Origin: Hydrangea macrophylla
Taxonomy: Eukaryota; Streptophyta; Magnoliopsida; Cornales; Hydrangeaceae
Direction of reading: 5' to 3'
DNA length: 64,000 nt
Assembly: GCA_033977485.1 (NCBI GenBank)
Contig: CM066991.1
Coordinates: 29,385,850 to 29,449,849 of the forward strand
Every line of letters starts with the position of its first letter. Position 1 is the first letter of the stretch. Both the position numbers and the translations under genes were made by a program. A model generated the notes under the pieces. It was not told the DNA's origin, searched no databases, and worked only from the letters and a program-made list of their open reading frames with translations. Of this stretch, positions 1 to 10,610 are shown in pieces.

Positions 1-1692
1 AGCATTTTTTCTATTTTATCAACAATTTTACTGGTGTCTGATTTAAGAGAAGTACTAATGGATTTAACCTCTGGCAATTTGATTAAGGGTTCTTCTATCT
101 TAGAAGACTTAAGATTCCCTATTTTTGTCTCTATATTTTTTAGTTGCTTTCCTAAAATACTTAAACATTGATTAGTATAATTATTCTGTTCTACAACATT
201 TTTAATCTTAGTATCAGTAGATAACTTAAAGGGTGAGGCAACTATATCTGTCCCATTATGATTCATGACTATAGATTCTAAATGCGGATTGACCGAGGAG
301 ATCTTACAATTATCTTCTTTTTTGATTCATGTGGTTTTAGTGATTACATTAACTGTATTATGAAAATTTTCTAAATATTCAAAGAAATAAATTTCCTTTT
401 TGACTAATTCCAAGTACTCTTTCTAAGCTTTTAAGATAGATTTTTTTTTCTCATCTAAATTATAGATAGCTTGATAAATAGTTATTTTTCCATCATTAAT
501 GGGTGCATTAAACTCTTTACTTAATATTTTTATATTAATCTTAAAATCTTTACTCATAGTAAATAAATCTTCACTAGAACCTTCAAAATCAGTTTGAGTA
601 GGAGAATTTGGAAAACTATCTTTACTTGGTACTTTGTAACAAGGATTACTAACTTGGCCTGAAGTCTTAATACATTTAAACTTAGTATCAATTTCACTAA
701 GAAGATTTTTATCTTTTCTAACTGTTGTAGTCCTATCAAGAATACAAGACGTACTAGATTTGGGGAAATTAGAATCAAAATCCTTAATTTTTAAAAAAAA
801 TGTTCTACAATGTTGTTCATCAAAACTAATTTTAACTTTTCCATCATTAAATTGTTGTACATGATCTAAATTGACTACGTTATTGGTTTGGAAATTACTA
901 GAATTATTTTCATTTTCTAAAATCCAATAACTAGATAACTTTATATCCTTCCATCGAATTGTCTTAGGAATCTGGATATTAGCATGTTCAGAAGTACTTT
1001 GCATGAGTAAAGTTTGATTCTTAGGACTTTCAATTTAAGCATGAACATTAAGATTATTTCTAATACATTTATAATAAACTCTATAAAAATAAAGCAAGTA
1101 CTTGTGCACCATTATGCATATTAGAAATTACACCAGCAATTTTAATATTTCATGCTAAACCTTTTAATAGGTGAGAGTCACTAAGACTTAGACTAAAATC
1201 AGGAAAACAATTAAAATGAACTGGTCCATCATGAAGACCGGACTCCATAACTCTCATCATACTAGCACTAAAATATAGAAATCTAGCATTTCTAAGACAT
1301 AATAAAATAGAAGAATTTATTCCTTTAATATTAAGGGGTTTGCATGCAACTTGTATTGATCCTATGTGAATAATGTTGTAACCATCAAATCTATGTTTTC
1401 TAGCTGGCTCTTTACTAAGGAGTTGACACTTTTCATGTTCTTTATTAATACCATAGGTTTTAATTTTCTATAATTTTAACATTGTAATCATATCTAAAAG
1501 AAAGAAAACTTGACTTGTAAAGTTCCCTAGTAATCTGGGAATTGTCCAATCAATATAATCTTTGTTGACTTCTTCATTCCTATGTTCTTCTTCATTAACT
1601 ATGTCTAGTAGAGTGGGATATGAGGTTCTGGAACTAGAACCAATTACTGAGTTTGATCTAATTAATCTATCCATGTTAACGGGTTCTATCAA
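1..1692 (-). pseudogene. Endogenous caulimovirid-like movement-protein region, broken
   Basis: Reading the minus strand from 1692 down, the translation resembles the 30K-superfamily movement protein and following region of plant caulimovirid-like insertions. A segment around 1190-1410 shows a GSIQVACKPL-like strand motif followed by a GPVHFNCFPDFSLSLSD-type segment, which is why I assign the family. The copy is dead. There is a TAG at 1468-1470, a TGA at 1150-1152, a frame change with several stops between about 1005 and 1149, a TAG at 423-425 and a TGA at 327-329. The longest open piece is 423-1004 (193 codons). The last part, 1-420, is rich in K, N and E and runs off the window, so any capsid, protease or reverse transcriptase would lie to the left. 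It could instead belong to a retroelement that acquired a movement-protein domain. Family assignment is from motif memory. Confidence 0.6.
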
Positions 1693-3577
1693 AACAATAT
1701 TCTTAATCTAAGATATCCATCCAACACAGAACTAAGAAGACTCATACCCTTTATCATCCGCTCACACCCATCTTATACTCACTTCTATAGGCCTTACTAT
1801 TTGGAAGGATCCTACTCAGGTGGTCTCTCAGCCTAGGTGATTTTTTGAAAATCTTTTGAGGTCTTGGCTCCGATACACTGTTGGTGGTTTATTTACTCAG
1901 AAGTAGACATTACTGCTAAAGGTCCTATTCAACTCGTTAATATATATATTGGCAATCAGAATGAAATCGAATCTAGATTTTACTATTAATCTCAAACAAA
2001 CTGCTATTGTTTAAATAAATAAGTATGGCAGAAAATATTCTTCTTTATGCTAGAAGTGATAAGAAACTACCATACAAAGGTCCTCCAAAGTATGCTATTG
2101 AGTTGACATCTTGAAAGCCTTTAATTATGTTGGCTGAGATTTCATTATTCAGGAATTTCTATAAAGCCCTCATTTCACATACAAATTAGTTCTTTGGATT
2201 AAAGACCTTTTCCAAATCCAGGTTTTTTTTTTTATCCTCTTTTTCTTTTTCTTTTTCTTTTTTTGCACACTTTGATGCTCTTTTTTGGATGGGACATGTC
2301 TTTTTAATCCTTGGACAAAAATTAAAACATAGAGACCCCTATCTCTTTATCCATTCATCCTTGTTATGGATGTGTACTCGAGCATCCAAGATGACTTATT
2401 ATACCACAACCACTTGTTTGATAATTTAATTAAGCGGTGAAAATAAAAATTCTCAGCACTTATTTTTTCCCATTACGTTTAATAATGTACCAGTTAATTA
2501 AAAAAGTCTCAAAAAATCCATTGAAAACTTTAAGTGATAAAATCCTAATAAAAATAATCACTAAGTCCAGTCTACTTTATATACTTAAAAATTTTTTTTT
2601 AGTATTGCAAATTCAATCGCTTAAAATTCTCAGTACTTACAATTCTACACTTAATTTTCAGTGCTTAATTTCGATTTATCAAACGGGCAAGGAATAGAAA
2701 ATGCAAAGAAAATACTTTCCTTGTTTGATTACTAAGGAGAATAGTGAAGTAGACATAAATTATAAGAAAATACACAGGAAATGAATTAAAACTTTTAAAC
2801 TTCTTGAGTCATTTTCCTCATTTTTTTTTTCTTTTTAAGTTACAATTACATTCACAAAATTATTAACTTTTAATTTCTTTTAAACCTGAAGAAAAACATG
2901 TGATAGAAGGACAAGAGGAAACTACTTTTTCCTTCTTGTTTTTCTTTCCCTTTGTTACCTTCAATAAATTCACAAAACAAACACAGCCTTATGCTTTTTT
3001 TAGTTCTTGGACTTAGTGAGGGAGAACAAATTAAGAAAAACACTGAGGAAAATATTTTAGGGTTTAGATGATTGGACTTAGTTGCAGAAATTGGTTTTTG
3101 AGTTATCTCATCTTGCTTCTCTCACCATCAGTAAACGATTGAAGACTTCGAAACGTAAAAGACAGAGAATGGTGGCAATTCATAGCTTTTTCTATAATTA
3201 GTTGTTTGTAATGTCTAGAAAGTGCAATTATGATCAATCCCTAGCAGTTTGGTTAATTTTGGAATGGGTTCAGTTACAATCATGGAGACATAAAGGGTCA
3301 TGGAGTTCACTGTTAAGGAGCTCTTGGTTTGGGGCCCTTCTGTTGAATTGGTAATTTGGTCTGATTGTTGCTGATACTTACTTTTGTTGATGAATTGTTG
3401 CCCCTTCTGCTTTGGACAACTGCATGCTTCATACTGCCACACTACATGGTGACAACAGTTTTGTTTTGGGTATTGTAAGAGGTTTTTTTTTTTTTTTTTG
3501 TTTGTTTTGGAAGCTGTGGAATTGTTTTGTCATGGGGTGATTTCTCTGATGTTCTTTGTGGTTCCTTTTTGGGATGT
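1693..3577. other. AT-rich DNA without a recognisable gene
   Basis: No convincing coding region. The part 1700-1900 is probably still leader of the caulimovirid-like insertion. Between 2420 and 2680 there is a weak terminal inverted repeat (AATTAAGCGGTGAAAAT at about 2426, and its near reverse complement with AATTAAGCACTGAAAAT near 2660), which suggests a decayed hAT-type MITE. From 2690 to 3000 the sequence is rich in AAGGAAAA and TTTTCCTT blocks that recur at 6.1-6.5 kb. A small minus ORF at 3215-3442 shows no family signature. Confidence 0.4.
1864..1877 (-). other. Candidate tRNA-Met-like primer binding site upstream of the movement-protein region
   Basis: On the minus strand this reads GTATCGGAGCCAAG, one mismatch from the initiator tRNA-Met complement GTATCAGAGCC used by caulimovirids and many LTR elements. 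It lies about 170 bases upstream of the movement-protein reading frame, which is a plausible place. The decay of the copy makes this tentative. Confidence 0.35.
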
Positions 3578-3582
3578 TTGTA
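3578..3582. repeat. Target site duplication TTGTA (left copy)
   Basis: Identical to 6057-6061 on the other side of the solo LTR. Five-base duplications are usual for Ty3/gypsy integrase. Confidence 0.85.
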
Positions 3583-3959
3583 TGTCACGCCCCGACGTAG
3601 CATAATTCAGGAAAGCATTTAATTTACTTTATGGACTCGTAGGTCGTGACAAGTGAGTATGACCAATTGTCCCTGCAACAAAAAACTTAACAACATTTCT
3701 AAGAGAAAGGATACTAATAAACATAAGCTCCAAAATTTAAAACTTACTAAACTATTACATAAGTCAATGTCTTAGGCACAAAACGCCCTTATTCAAAAGC
3801 TATTCTCCAGTCTATTACAACTTCAGAAAAATGAAAGACATAGGAAATAATAAGCAGCCTACTGGAAAGTTCCCTGCCTCAAACTAGCGTAGTCGAAGTA
3901 CCCTGGCTGCTCCTGCCCCTGAAAATCTGGACATACAGTCCAGGACGCATCAACGCCGT

Positions 3960-3975
3960 CAGCTTATGAAAGCTG
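3960..3975. repeat. Strong hairpin near the 3' part of the solo LTR
   Basis: CAGCTT, four-base loop ATGA, AAGCTG. A near-identical hairpin with CATA loop occurs at 44868-44883, and a GCTCAGC/GCTGAGC hairpin holds the corresponding place in the Tekay-type LTRs (18985-19003). Confidence 0.7.
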
Positions 3976-4248
3976 GTGAGCAAAATAAACAAGTGCTCGC
4001 AATGTATATATAAGCAAATAAATAACGGTACCATTTAACTTTAACATTAATATATTCAAGGTTCCAATTCCAACATGAATCACGGGGGAATATAGTAATA
4101 AATAAATACGAAATTGTACATGAATTGTGAAACATCTTATTTTACAAATTCTTTCCTTTAGAACGATCCAATTTAATCAACACATCATTTCAGCTACCAG
4201 GAGTAATAAGTATTTAGTCATCCAATTCATACGCTACACTATCGCCTC

Positions 4249-4601
4249 CAATACCAGGAATACTATCCGATCGGTATTGAAGTCACACGCCACACTACTG
4301 CCTCAGATACCAGGAATACTATCCGATCGATATCTAGACCAAACACAACCAACCATCGCTCCGGATATCAGGAATACTATCCGATCAATATCCGAAACGC
4401 GCGCCTTAGATACCAGGAATACTATCCGATCGATATCTAAGTCGTACACAACACTATTACCATTGCTTCGGATATCAGGAATACTATCCGATCAATATCC
4501 GAAACACGCGCCTTAGATACCAGGAATACTATCCGATCGATATCTAAGTCGTACACAACACTGTCGCCTCCAATACCAGGAATACTATCCGATCGATATT
4601 G
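4249..4601 (-). repeat. Seven tandem hairpin units with co-varying stems
   Basis: Seven copies of a core CAGGAATACTATCCGATC, each bounded by complementary arms. By position the arms are CAATACC/GGTATTG (4249-4279), AGATA/TATCT (4305-4335), CGGATAT/ATATCCG (4362-4394), CTTAGATA/TATCTAAG (4405-4441), TTCGGATAT/ATATCCGAA (4467-4503), CTTAGATA/TATCTAAG (4512-4548) and CAATA/TATTG (4571-4601). The core stays nearly constant while the arms change together, the signature of a conserved stem. The array lies downstream of the predicted TATA box, so it should be in the LTR transcript. Confidence 0.85.
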
Positions 4602-4900
4602 AGGTCGCACACCAAAACGCCACCCTTTATTCTTTTCACGCTTTCTCACACACATGCATGTTGACATAACCCCGACCCTAATATGTATGTCAATGTTCAT
4701 AGTTTTGCAGTATCGGTTAATAATCTCAAAGCTGAATATACGTTCAACATAAATCTCGATCTTAATCGTTCTTACAAGTCCAAAGTCTAACCGTGAGCCT
4801 TTAAAACAGTGTATTTGTCAAACAGTTCTTTAAAATTTCCCAAAACATTTTCCAAACAGTCCCTTAACAAAAATCACACAAACTGTCAAAACTGCCACCT

Positions 4901-5042
4901 CGCGCGAGCGAGGGGGAGGGCAGATCGCGCGAGCGAGGGGGAAGGCCAGATCGCGCGAGCGGATCGCGCGCGCGAAGGGGGGAAAGGGTCCGCGCGAGCG
5001 GGCCGCGCGAGCGAGCCTCGCGCGAGCGGGTCGCGCGTGCGA
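4901..5042. repeat. CpG-dense GCGCGAGC motif array in the solo LTR
   Basis: About ten near copies of CGCGCGAGCG with short spacers, in strong contrast to the AT-rich surroundings. The Arg/Ala-rich reading frames over it are by-products of the repeat and not proteins. A related CpG-rich patch occurs at 43948-44030 in an LTR fragment of the opposite orientation. Confidence 0.8.
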
Positions 5043-5715
5043 GTTCTTGCAGAACGTCGTCTTCTTCGTTTTCTCCCCTGTTTTTGGTTTTGGGACTGAA
5101 ATTTACCCATTTCTGTTTTCTGTTTCAATTATGTCGTGCAATATATGGATCTCTTCAGTTTTCCGCGTAGATTAAGAATACGCGATCAATTTTAACTAAT
5201 ACGGATTGTACCTCTAAATATTCGCGATTAAAGGGAGGGTGTCAAAACTTTAAATCAACCGTTCGTCGCGATACGGATAAATTAAGTCGTAGGATTCGAA
5301 CCGTAGCCTATTGGCATCGATATCTTTCATTTCCAATTTACAGAATTGATTTTGGTTACGATTTCTAAAACTTCAATTTTCAAGCTCTCATGGTGTTTTC
5401 ATATATATACATATATACACACTTATATACACTGAAAAATACATATATAGACATTGAGAGTGAGTTTAAATTACTCACAGAGGTGATTATACAGAAAATT
5501 AAAAGCCGAGAACTTCCGCCGTAATAATCCGTCGTTGAGAATTTCCTCCTCCGTCTTCCTCTCTTGATATATATATATATAACTATGTATGTGTGTATGT
5601 GTATATGTATATGGTATATAATCTGTATGTGTGTGTATTATGAAAGTTCTTGAGAGGAAGAGAGAAATGGAGAGTTTGAGGGAGATACAGTGAGTGAGAG
5701 AGAGACACACTGTTA

Positions 5716-5727
5716 CATATATATAAA
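5716..5727 (-). promoter_or_regulatory. TATA-like box of the solo LTR
   Basis: On the minus strand TTTATATATATG, about 330 bases after the LTR start and followed by CT-rich leader sequence, as in plant LTR promoters. Placement is inferred from sequence only. Confidence 0.5.
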
Positions 5728-6056
5728 CTGATATGTTTGGGCTCCAAGTTAGGGGAAGAATTCTCCCGGTGAGGTTGAGCTCACGTGCTCCCTCACCAAA
5801 GACGCGGTATAAGGCGCAATTTGAAATTAAAACTGGTATTTTACGGCTGGAAATAAAATGCAGAAAATTATATTAACATAGGAATTAAATTCCCGGTTAT
5901 ACAAAATTATAGATATCGATTTTGAAACCACAGAAAATATTTTGGAAATTACGGTTTGACCCCAGATAAATGTATTAAAAAGAAATTAAAACAGATGCTC
6001 ATGGAAATGAAATGCCGTATTTATTTATTAATGATAATAAAATACAGGGCGTTACA

Positions 6057-6061
6057 TTGTA
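6057..6061. repeat. Target site duplication TTGTA (right copy)
   Basis: Pairs with 3578-3582. Confidence 0.85.
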
Positions 6062-6565
6062 TCTCTCTTGGCCTTTATGGCTCAATCAATAAAAGTCATT
6101 TGGTTCATAAAAATAAAAAAATTGTTTTATTTGTTTGGTTGTCAAGGAAAATAGTGGAGAAAATCTGGAGAAAAAATAAATATAGTGGAACCAAAATTAA
6201 AAGTTTTTATTATTGTGAGCCATAGGCTCTTCTTTTTATTTTATTTTATTTTATTTTTTTGTTTGTTTGTAAAAATCTCTTGTAAAAATATCTTGATTTT
6301 TTTAACTTGTAGTTTTATTTAAACATAGAGAAAAACATAAGGAAAAACACAAGAGAAATAGTTTTCCTTCTTATTTTCCTTTTTCTTTTTCTTTTCCCTC
6401 AAAAAAAGTTGAATTTAATTTTTTTTCTGATGAGCCATAGACTTTGGTTGGTTATGGCTTTAGTCAGCAAAAAGAAGAGAAAATATAAGGAAAAATAGTT
6501 TCCTTTGTTTGGTTAATAAGGAAATTTACAATGAAAATAGGAAATTAAGAAAAGAAAATAAGTTG
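6062..6565. other. AT-rich intergenic DNA with repeated AAGGAAAAT blocks
   Basis: No gene seen. Two segments, near 6123-6160 and 6497-6535, share a TTTGTTTGGTT-NNN-AAGGAAA pattern that is also present near 2720, so these may be decayed copies of one short element. GAGCCATAG occurs at about 6219 and 6432. Confidence 0.4.
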
Positions 6566-6870
6566 CACTACAAGGAAACAGGCTATTTATGTCACGTTTA
6601 AACTATTATTTATGTCGGTTTTATTGTGAATGACATAATTGTTCTCGTGTCTACTACTTATGTCAGTTTTTGACTATTTATGCCGTTTTATTAAAAAGTG
6701 ACATAAATGCTCTATTTTCTATGTCGACTTTTTTAAAAAATGACATAAATTTTCTATTTTTTATGTCGATTTTAATAACGTGACATAAAAGAGTATAATT
6801 TTTATGTCACTTATTGAATAACTGACATAAATATGTTTTTGTTTTATGTTAGTTTTAGTAAAACTGACAT
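6566..6870 (+). mobile_element. Left end of a CACTA (En/Spm) transposon
   Basis: Starts CACTACAAGGAAACAGGC, the CACTA terminal inverted repeat, followed by about 300 bases packed with subterminal copies of TTTATGTCA and TGACATAAA in both orientations. The same terminus is present at 31991 (left type) and at 41847 and 43091 (right type). The matching right end of this copy was not found in the window, so the element is truncated or its end is unrecognised. Confidence 0.75.
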
Positions 6871-7381
6871 AAAAGATTTTTGGCGGACTAAACCAATACG
6901 GGATCTTAAAAATTTCAAAATTCTCTTCAATCCCAAACCCTCTCCCTCATTCACAACTTCACTCTCTCCAACAGAATTTCCTCCCCCAAACACCCCTCTC
7001 ATTTGCACCTCTCTCTCCACGCCATTGCCGCTGTCGCCGCCTCCTCCTTCTCTCAGCCGCCGTCGCCTCCTCCTCCTCCTCCTCTCCAGGTCTGTCTGTT
7101 TGTCTCTCTCTCTCTCTATATATATATGTGTGAGTGTTCAATATACATTCATATATATATATATATATATTTATGCATTTTTTTTTGTTCGGCAGTAGAC
7201 TTGGAGTCGTAGCTGGTCGGTCCAATTGAAGCACTTGGGGCGGTAGACTTGTAGTTGCAGCTGTTGCCAAAATCGCAAACCCTAGAGCTTACTCATTCTA
7301 CAAACCCTAGATCTCTTCACCCTATTCTAGAGGAGAACGCGAAGCTCTATCGCAGGTTGTGTTTCAAATTGAAAGCTCCAA
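6871..7381 (+). other. CACTA-internal leader-like sequence, pyrimidine rich
   Basis: After the subterminal repeats comes a CT-rich stretch (about 6940-7120), an (AT) microsatellite (about 7145-7172) and AACCCTAGA-containing sequence that looks like a 5' UTR. Overlapping ORFs here on both strands are low-complexity products (poly-Pro/Ser, poly-Glu/Arg) and are not called. Confidence 0.4.
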
Positions 7382-7489
7382 ATGCTTAGCGCTTCTACGA
7401 ATAAGCTGTCCAAATTGAACGAACAGGTCAAGGAATACGCTTCGTTAATAATGGAAGAACTAGACCCAGAGAATATGGGTTATATTGAG
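7382..7489 (+). pseudogene. Captured exon fragment of a respiratory burst oxidase (RBOH, NADPH oxidase)
   Basis: Thirty-six codons translate to a segment starting [15 protein letters not shown] and ending [12 protein letters not shown]. This matches the conserved stretch at the EF-hand region of plant RBOH proteins, where LSASANKLSKL and IMEELDP-N-GYIE are typical. It is followed immediately by GTAAAA, a good splice donor at 7490. In the read-through frame the sequence hits a TAG at 7518. Upstream, an in-frame TGA precedes the ATG, so this is one exon piece and not a gene. It lies inside CACTA DNA, so it is best explained as a host gene fragment captured by the transposon. Family recognition is strong; which RBOH paralogue is unknown. 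Confidence 0.75.
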
Positions 7490-7798
7490 GTAAAACAGAC
7501 TTCTCTAAAGTATGTATATTAGGGACAGTATGTCTTCGGTAGGAGAATTTAATTTAATGTAATGCTAATTTTTGTATTGATTGCATCCTGTACCCGTCTT
7601 CTTATTCAAAAAAAAAAAAGAACAATGTACAAACTATTTCTTGCTGCCAATTCCAAGATCGGTCGGTTTTGTTTTCATGAAATCTTTTTGGATTGACAAT
7701 GCATGTTCATGCATTTTTTTCCCAATCTGTCCGCTCAAAATTTCCCTTTGAAGCATGTTAATCTCAAGTTCGACCTAAAATTTTATAACCTTCTCTAA
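7490..7798 (+). other. Intron-like AT-rich DNA after the RBOH fragment
   Basis: No coding signal. Begins with the splice donor. Joined across the 7804-14100 LTR insertion it continues at 14106, where TTGTCATTTCAG at 14147-14158 could act as an acceptor. Confidence 0.35.
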
Positions 7799-7803
7799 AT
7801 TAC
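7799..7803. repeat. Target site duplication ATTAC (left copy)
   Basis: Identical to 14101-14105. Confidence 0.8.
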
Positions 7804-10396
7804 TGTGGACCAATGCGTGCTCAGGGGTCCTGGCGTCTTCCCTCGATAGTGTCCCGGGACGGATCCCAAGGAGCCCACTTCAGGGAAGACTAGGACTTTA
7901 TCACACGATCCTAGAGACAGAGAGTCACCACCTAATTTTTATTGGGAATTAGGAAACCCAAGGTTGACTAGCCCAAAATTGAATAAGGTTACTCGTCCTT
8001 CATTACCAGAAACTAGGTTCGGGGGTCTTGGTACGAGAGGGTAAGGAGCCCAAGCATGACTAAAGCACCCCCTCCTTGCCCTACCGAATGGTAGGCCTTG
8101 ATTCAAATATCCTTATTTTTAATTCATAATTGGTGTTGTTTCCTCAAACATACTAGATAATATATACATGTCAAAAGGGAACATCTAATGAAAATCATTT
8201 CAAGAGATTAAATCAAGTAGAAGTCGGATGCACATGCAATATAAGAGAGAGGTGTACTTACAGTAGCTAGTCCGTGCCGGGACCAATGCAAATAAAGGAA
8301 ATATGCTATGATATGCAAAGGCAACGAAAAGACTTACATTGGTTGACTCTAGCAGAGTCGCAAATGGCAAAAAGGAAGGAAACTTATAATGCAATCATGC
8401 AACAATCCTAGATAAGATGTCTCTAACAAATAATCATATAAATGAAGACTATCCTTAAGGAATTTATGTCGTTGAAATAAAGTTATAAACAAAGAAAAAT
8501 TCTAAGAGAAGGGATAGAGATAGTACACGATACATGGGCACTAAGCCATATGTAGATGAGGCAAACTCACAAATAGAAGTCCAGATCCACGGCATTCAAT
8601 TCTCTACACTAAGACACCATGGAAAACCCAAGCATTGCAAAAACACAAGCAAATATGCATAAAAAACAAAGAAGACATGTCATCAATCAAATTTCCAGAT
8701 GCAGCAACCTCTAATGAATCCTATCAAAAGTGGTCTTAAACATGAGCTGGGTTAAAACCCTATTACATAAAGTTAGATACATGTCTTAGGGAACTTCTCC
8801 AATAGTAGAACCTCTTTACCATTCTTGAAGTTTGAGAAATAAGAGTTTTGGAATAGTGGATTAGGACTGTCCACTGTTCTTGTAAAAATCATAATCAATT
8901 CTACCAAAATCATGTGAAGCTCTATTTTGTGTCAAAAGAAAGCTATTTCACTGTAGTTTATGACAAAAATAATCCTACAGACATGTCATGAACTTAAGGT
9001 TTCTAGAAAATTGTTTTAAACAGACTCTATTATTCTGGAAATTTGGCATCATTTGACAAAGGAATGTAAAATATAATAGAAGTATAATAGAATCATGCTA
9101 ATCAAGTAGATCTAAGCTTTTGATCTCTCACCCATTTATCATTGATGATTTTTAAACCAAGTTTTATTCATTAATTGTTGTTGAGTGATCAAGGTATGAC
9201 CATTTTGTATACATAATCATAATTGTAGTTAAACTTAGAAAATTCCAAAATAGTAGTATCAACTTCAAATGCTTAGAAAACAATCTTAACTCGATCATAT
9301 GCTTACGATTTTACATTGGCATATAGATACATGAGTTAGGAATCATCCCTAAAAAGCAGAACATCGACGACTATTATAGATTTTCTGAAATTCAAGCACA
9401 AAGAGACAATGTTCAAATTTGTCAACCGATTTCTTAACAATTTCTAAAAACAGCATATGGATCCTAGAAATTCTCAAAACAGACTTGATGAAAGGTGATT
9501 CATCAAGGTTTACCCAGAAAATTTAAAATCCACCAAACTGTGAGTTTTAATGGACCAAATTTTATGGACAAAACCAATCTGTTTTGCTGAATTTTATAGA
9601 ATTCATTTTAAAGTGTGAGAAAATTATCTTAGGTGTTGGTTGAAGCTTATTAGAGAGATCAAATTCATAGATCTACTTAACTATCCTGATTTCCAATCGA
9701 TTTAGCCCTCAAGTTCTATGAAGAACTTTAGATCATAGATCAAAAGGACTTACAAATATCCTATTGGAGATGAATTTCAATTAGAATTCTAGGTTATAGG
9801 AATAATCAAGAGATAGGTTGAACGTAGGAATCATCCTTCTCATAGATCACGATTCCAAACCATCATAGAATTCAAAATAGATACATATATATAATCATGT
9901 ATACATGAATCTAAAACTAGAATGGAAAAAGGAAATCAAAATTGAAAATCAATCTCTAATTACGAATTATCAACAAAATCAAAGAGATTTGGATCTAGCT
10001 ATGTGAGCGTGTGTAACAACCCTAAAATTTCTAAGTGTATAAATAATTATTTTAATTATTATTTTCAGTTAGCAATATTATATGAGTGTGCCTATGTAAG
10101 AAACGTGCTTGAAAATTTTAAGTGTTTGGTGGACATATAAATTAAATCATTAGTGAGCCCTTTAGTTTGAATGCTACATTTTATTAATTTAAATTTATAA
10201 AAAAAAAATGAAGGGTTGATATGTATTTTTTTATATAGTATTTACAGACCCGCGAATGTGTTAAATAATGTAATTAACATTAAAACTTAGTACCGGGGTC
10301 ATGGGTACCCATTGGGCTACTCATTTTAATACTTTGTAGTGCATTATGGGCTCATATGAGTCTCTTTTGTGAGCCCATAAAAAGAAAAACGAGATT

Positions 10397-10403
10397 TATA
10401 TAT
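10397..10403 (+). promoter_or_regulatory. TATA-like box of the nested solo LTR
   Basis: TATATAT, 385 bases into the LTR, followed by a GA-rich transcribed-leader-like region with (GT) and (GA) runs (10530-10610). Confidence 0.4.
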
Positions 10404-10530
10404 TTGTGTGTGTTTTATTGGCATGTGTTGTGTGTGTAGTGTACATGCATACTTATATTAAAAACCCTAGCCCCCATATTAAAACAAAAAGGGAAGAGAA
10501 GAAAAGAGAGAGGAAGAGAGAACAGACGTT

Positions 10531-10544
10531 TATGTGTGTGTGTA

Positions 10545-10577
<33 letters not shown>

Positions 10578-10610
10578 AGAGAAAGAAGAAGAAAAAGAAA
10601 AAGAAGAAAG
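10531..10610. repeat. (GT)n-(GA)n microsatellite
   Basis: Simple-sequence runs in the LTR leader. The ORFs over them on both strands encode only low-complexity peptides. Confidence 0.8.

Larger units (their letters stand above)
3583..6056 (-). mobile_element. Solo LTR of a Ty3/gypsy-type retrotransposon
   Basis: The segment begins TGTCACGCCCC and ends GGGCGTTACA, so both ends are the TG..CA type with extended inverted ends. It is flanked by a perfect 5-bp duplication TTGTA (3578-3582 and 6057-6061). No internal coding region or second LTR is present, so this is a 2474-bp solo LTR left by recombination between two LTRs. I place it on the minus strand because a TATA-like run lies at 5716-5727 on that strand followed by a CT-rich leader, and because its minus-strand 3' end GGGGCGTGACA resembles the 3' ends of the Tekay-type LTRs further right. 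It contains a CpG-rich motif array, seven tandem hairpin units and one strong hairpin, listed separately. Confidence 0.85.

Noticed and set aside
4127..4516. ORF with repeated ISGILSDQYP-like peptides
   Set aside because: It is the translation of the tandem hairpin array; the conserved unit is an inverted-repeat DNA/RNA structure, and the frame has no family features.
4249..4601. CRISPR-like array of regularly spaced repeats
   Set aside because: Spacers are not unique inserts but changing stem arms, spacing is irregular, and the setting is a plant LTR.
4809..5128. Arg/Ala-rich ORFs on both strands
   Set aside because: Produced by the GCGCGAGC array; open on both strands because of composition.
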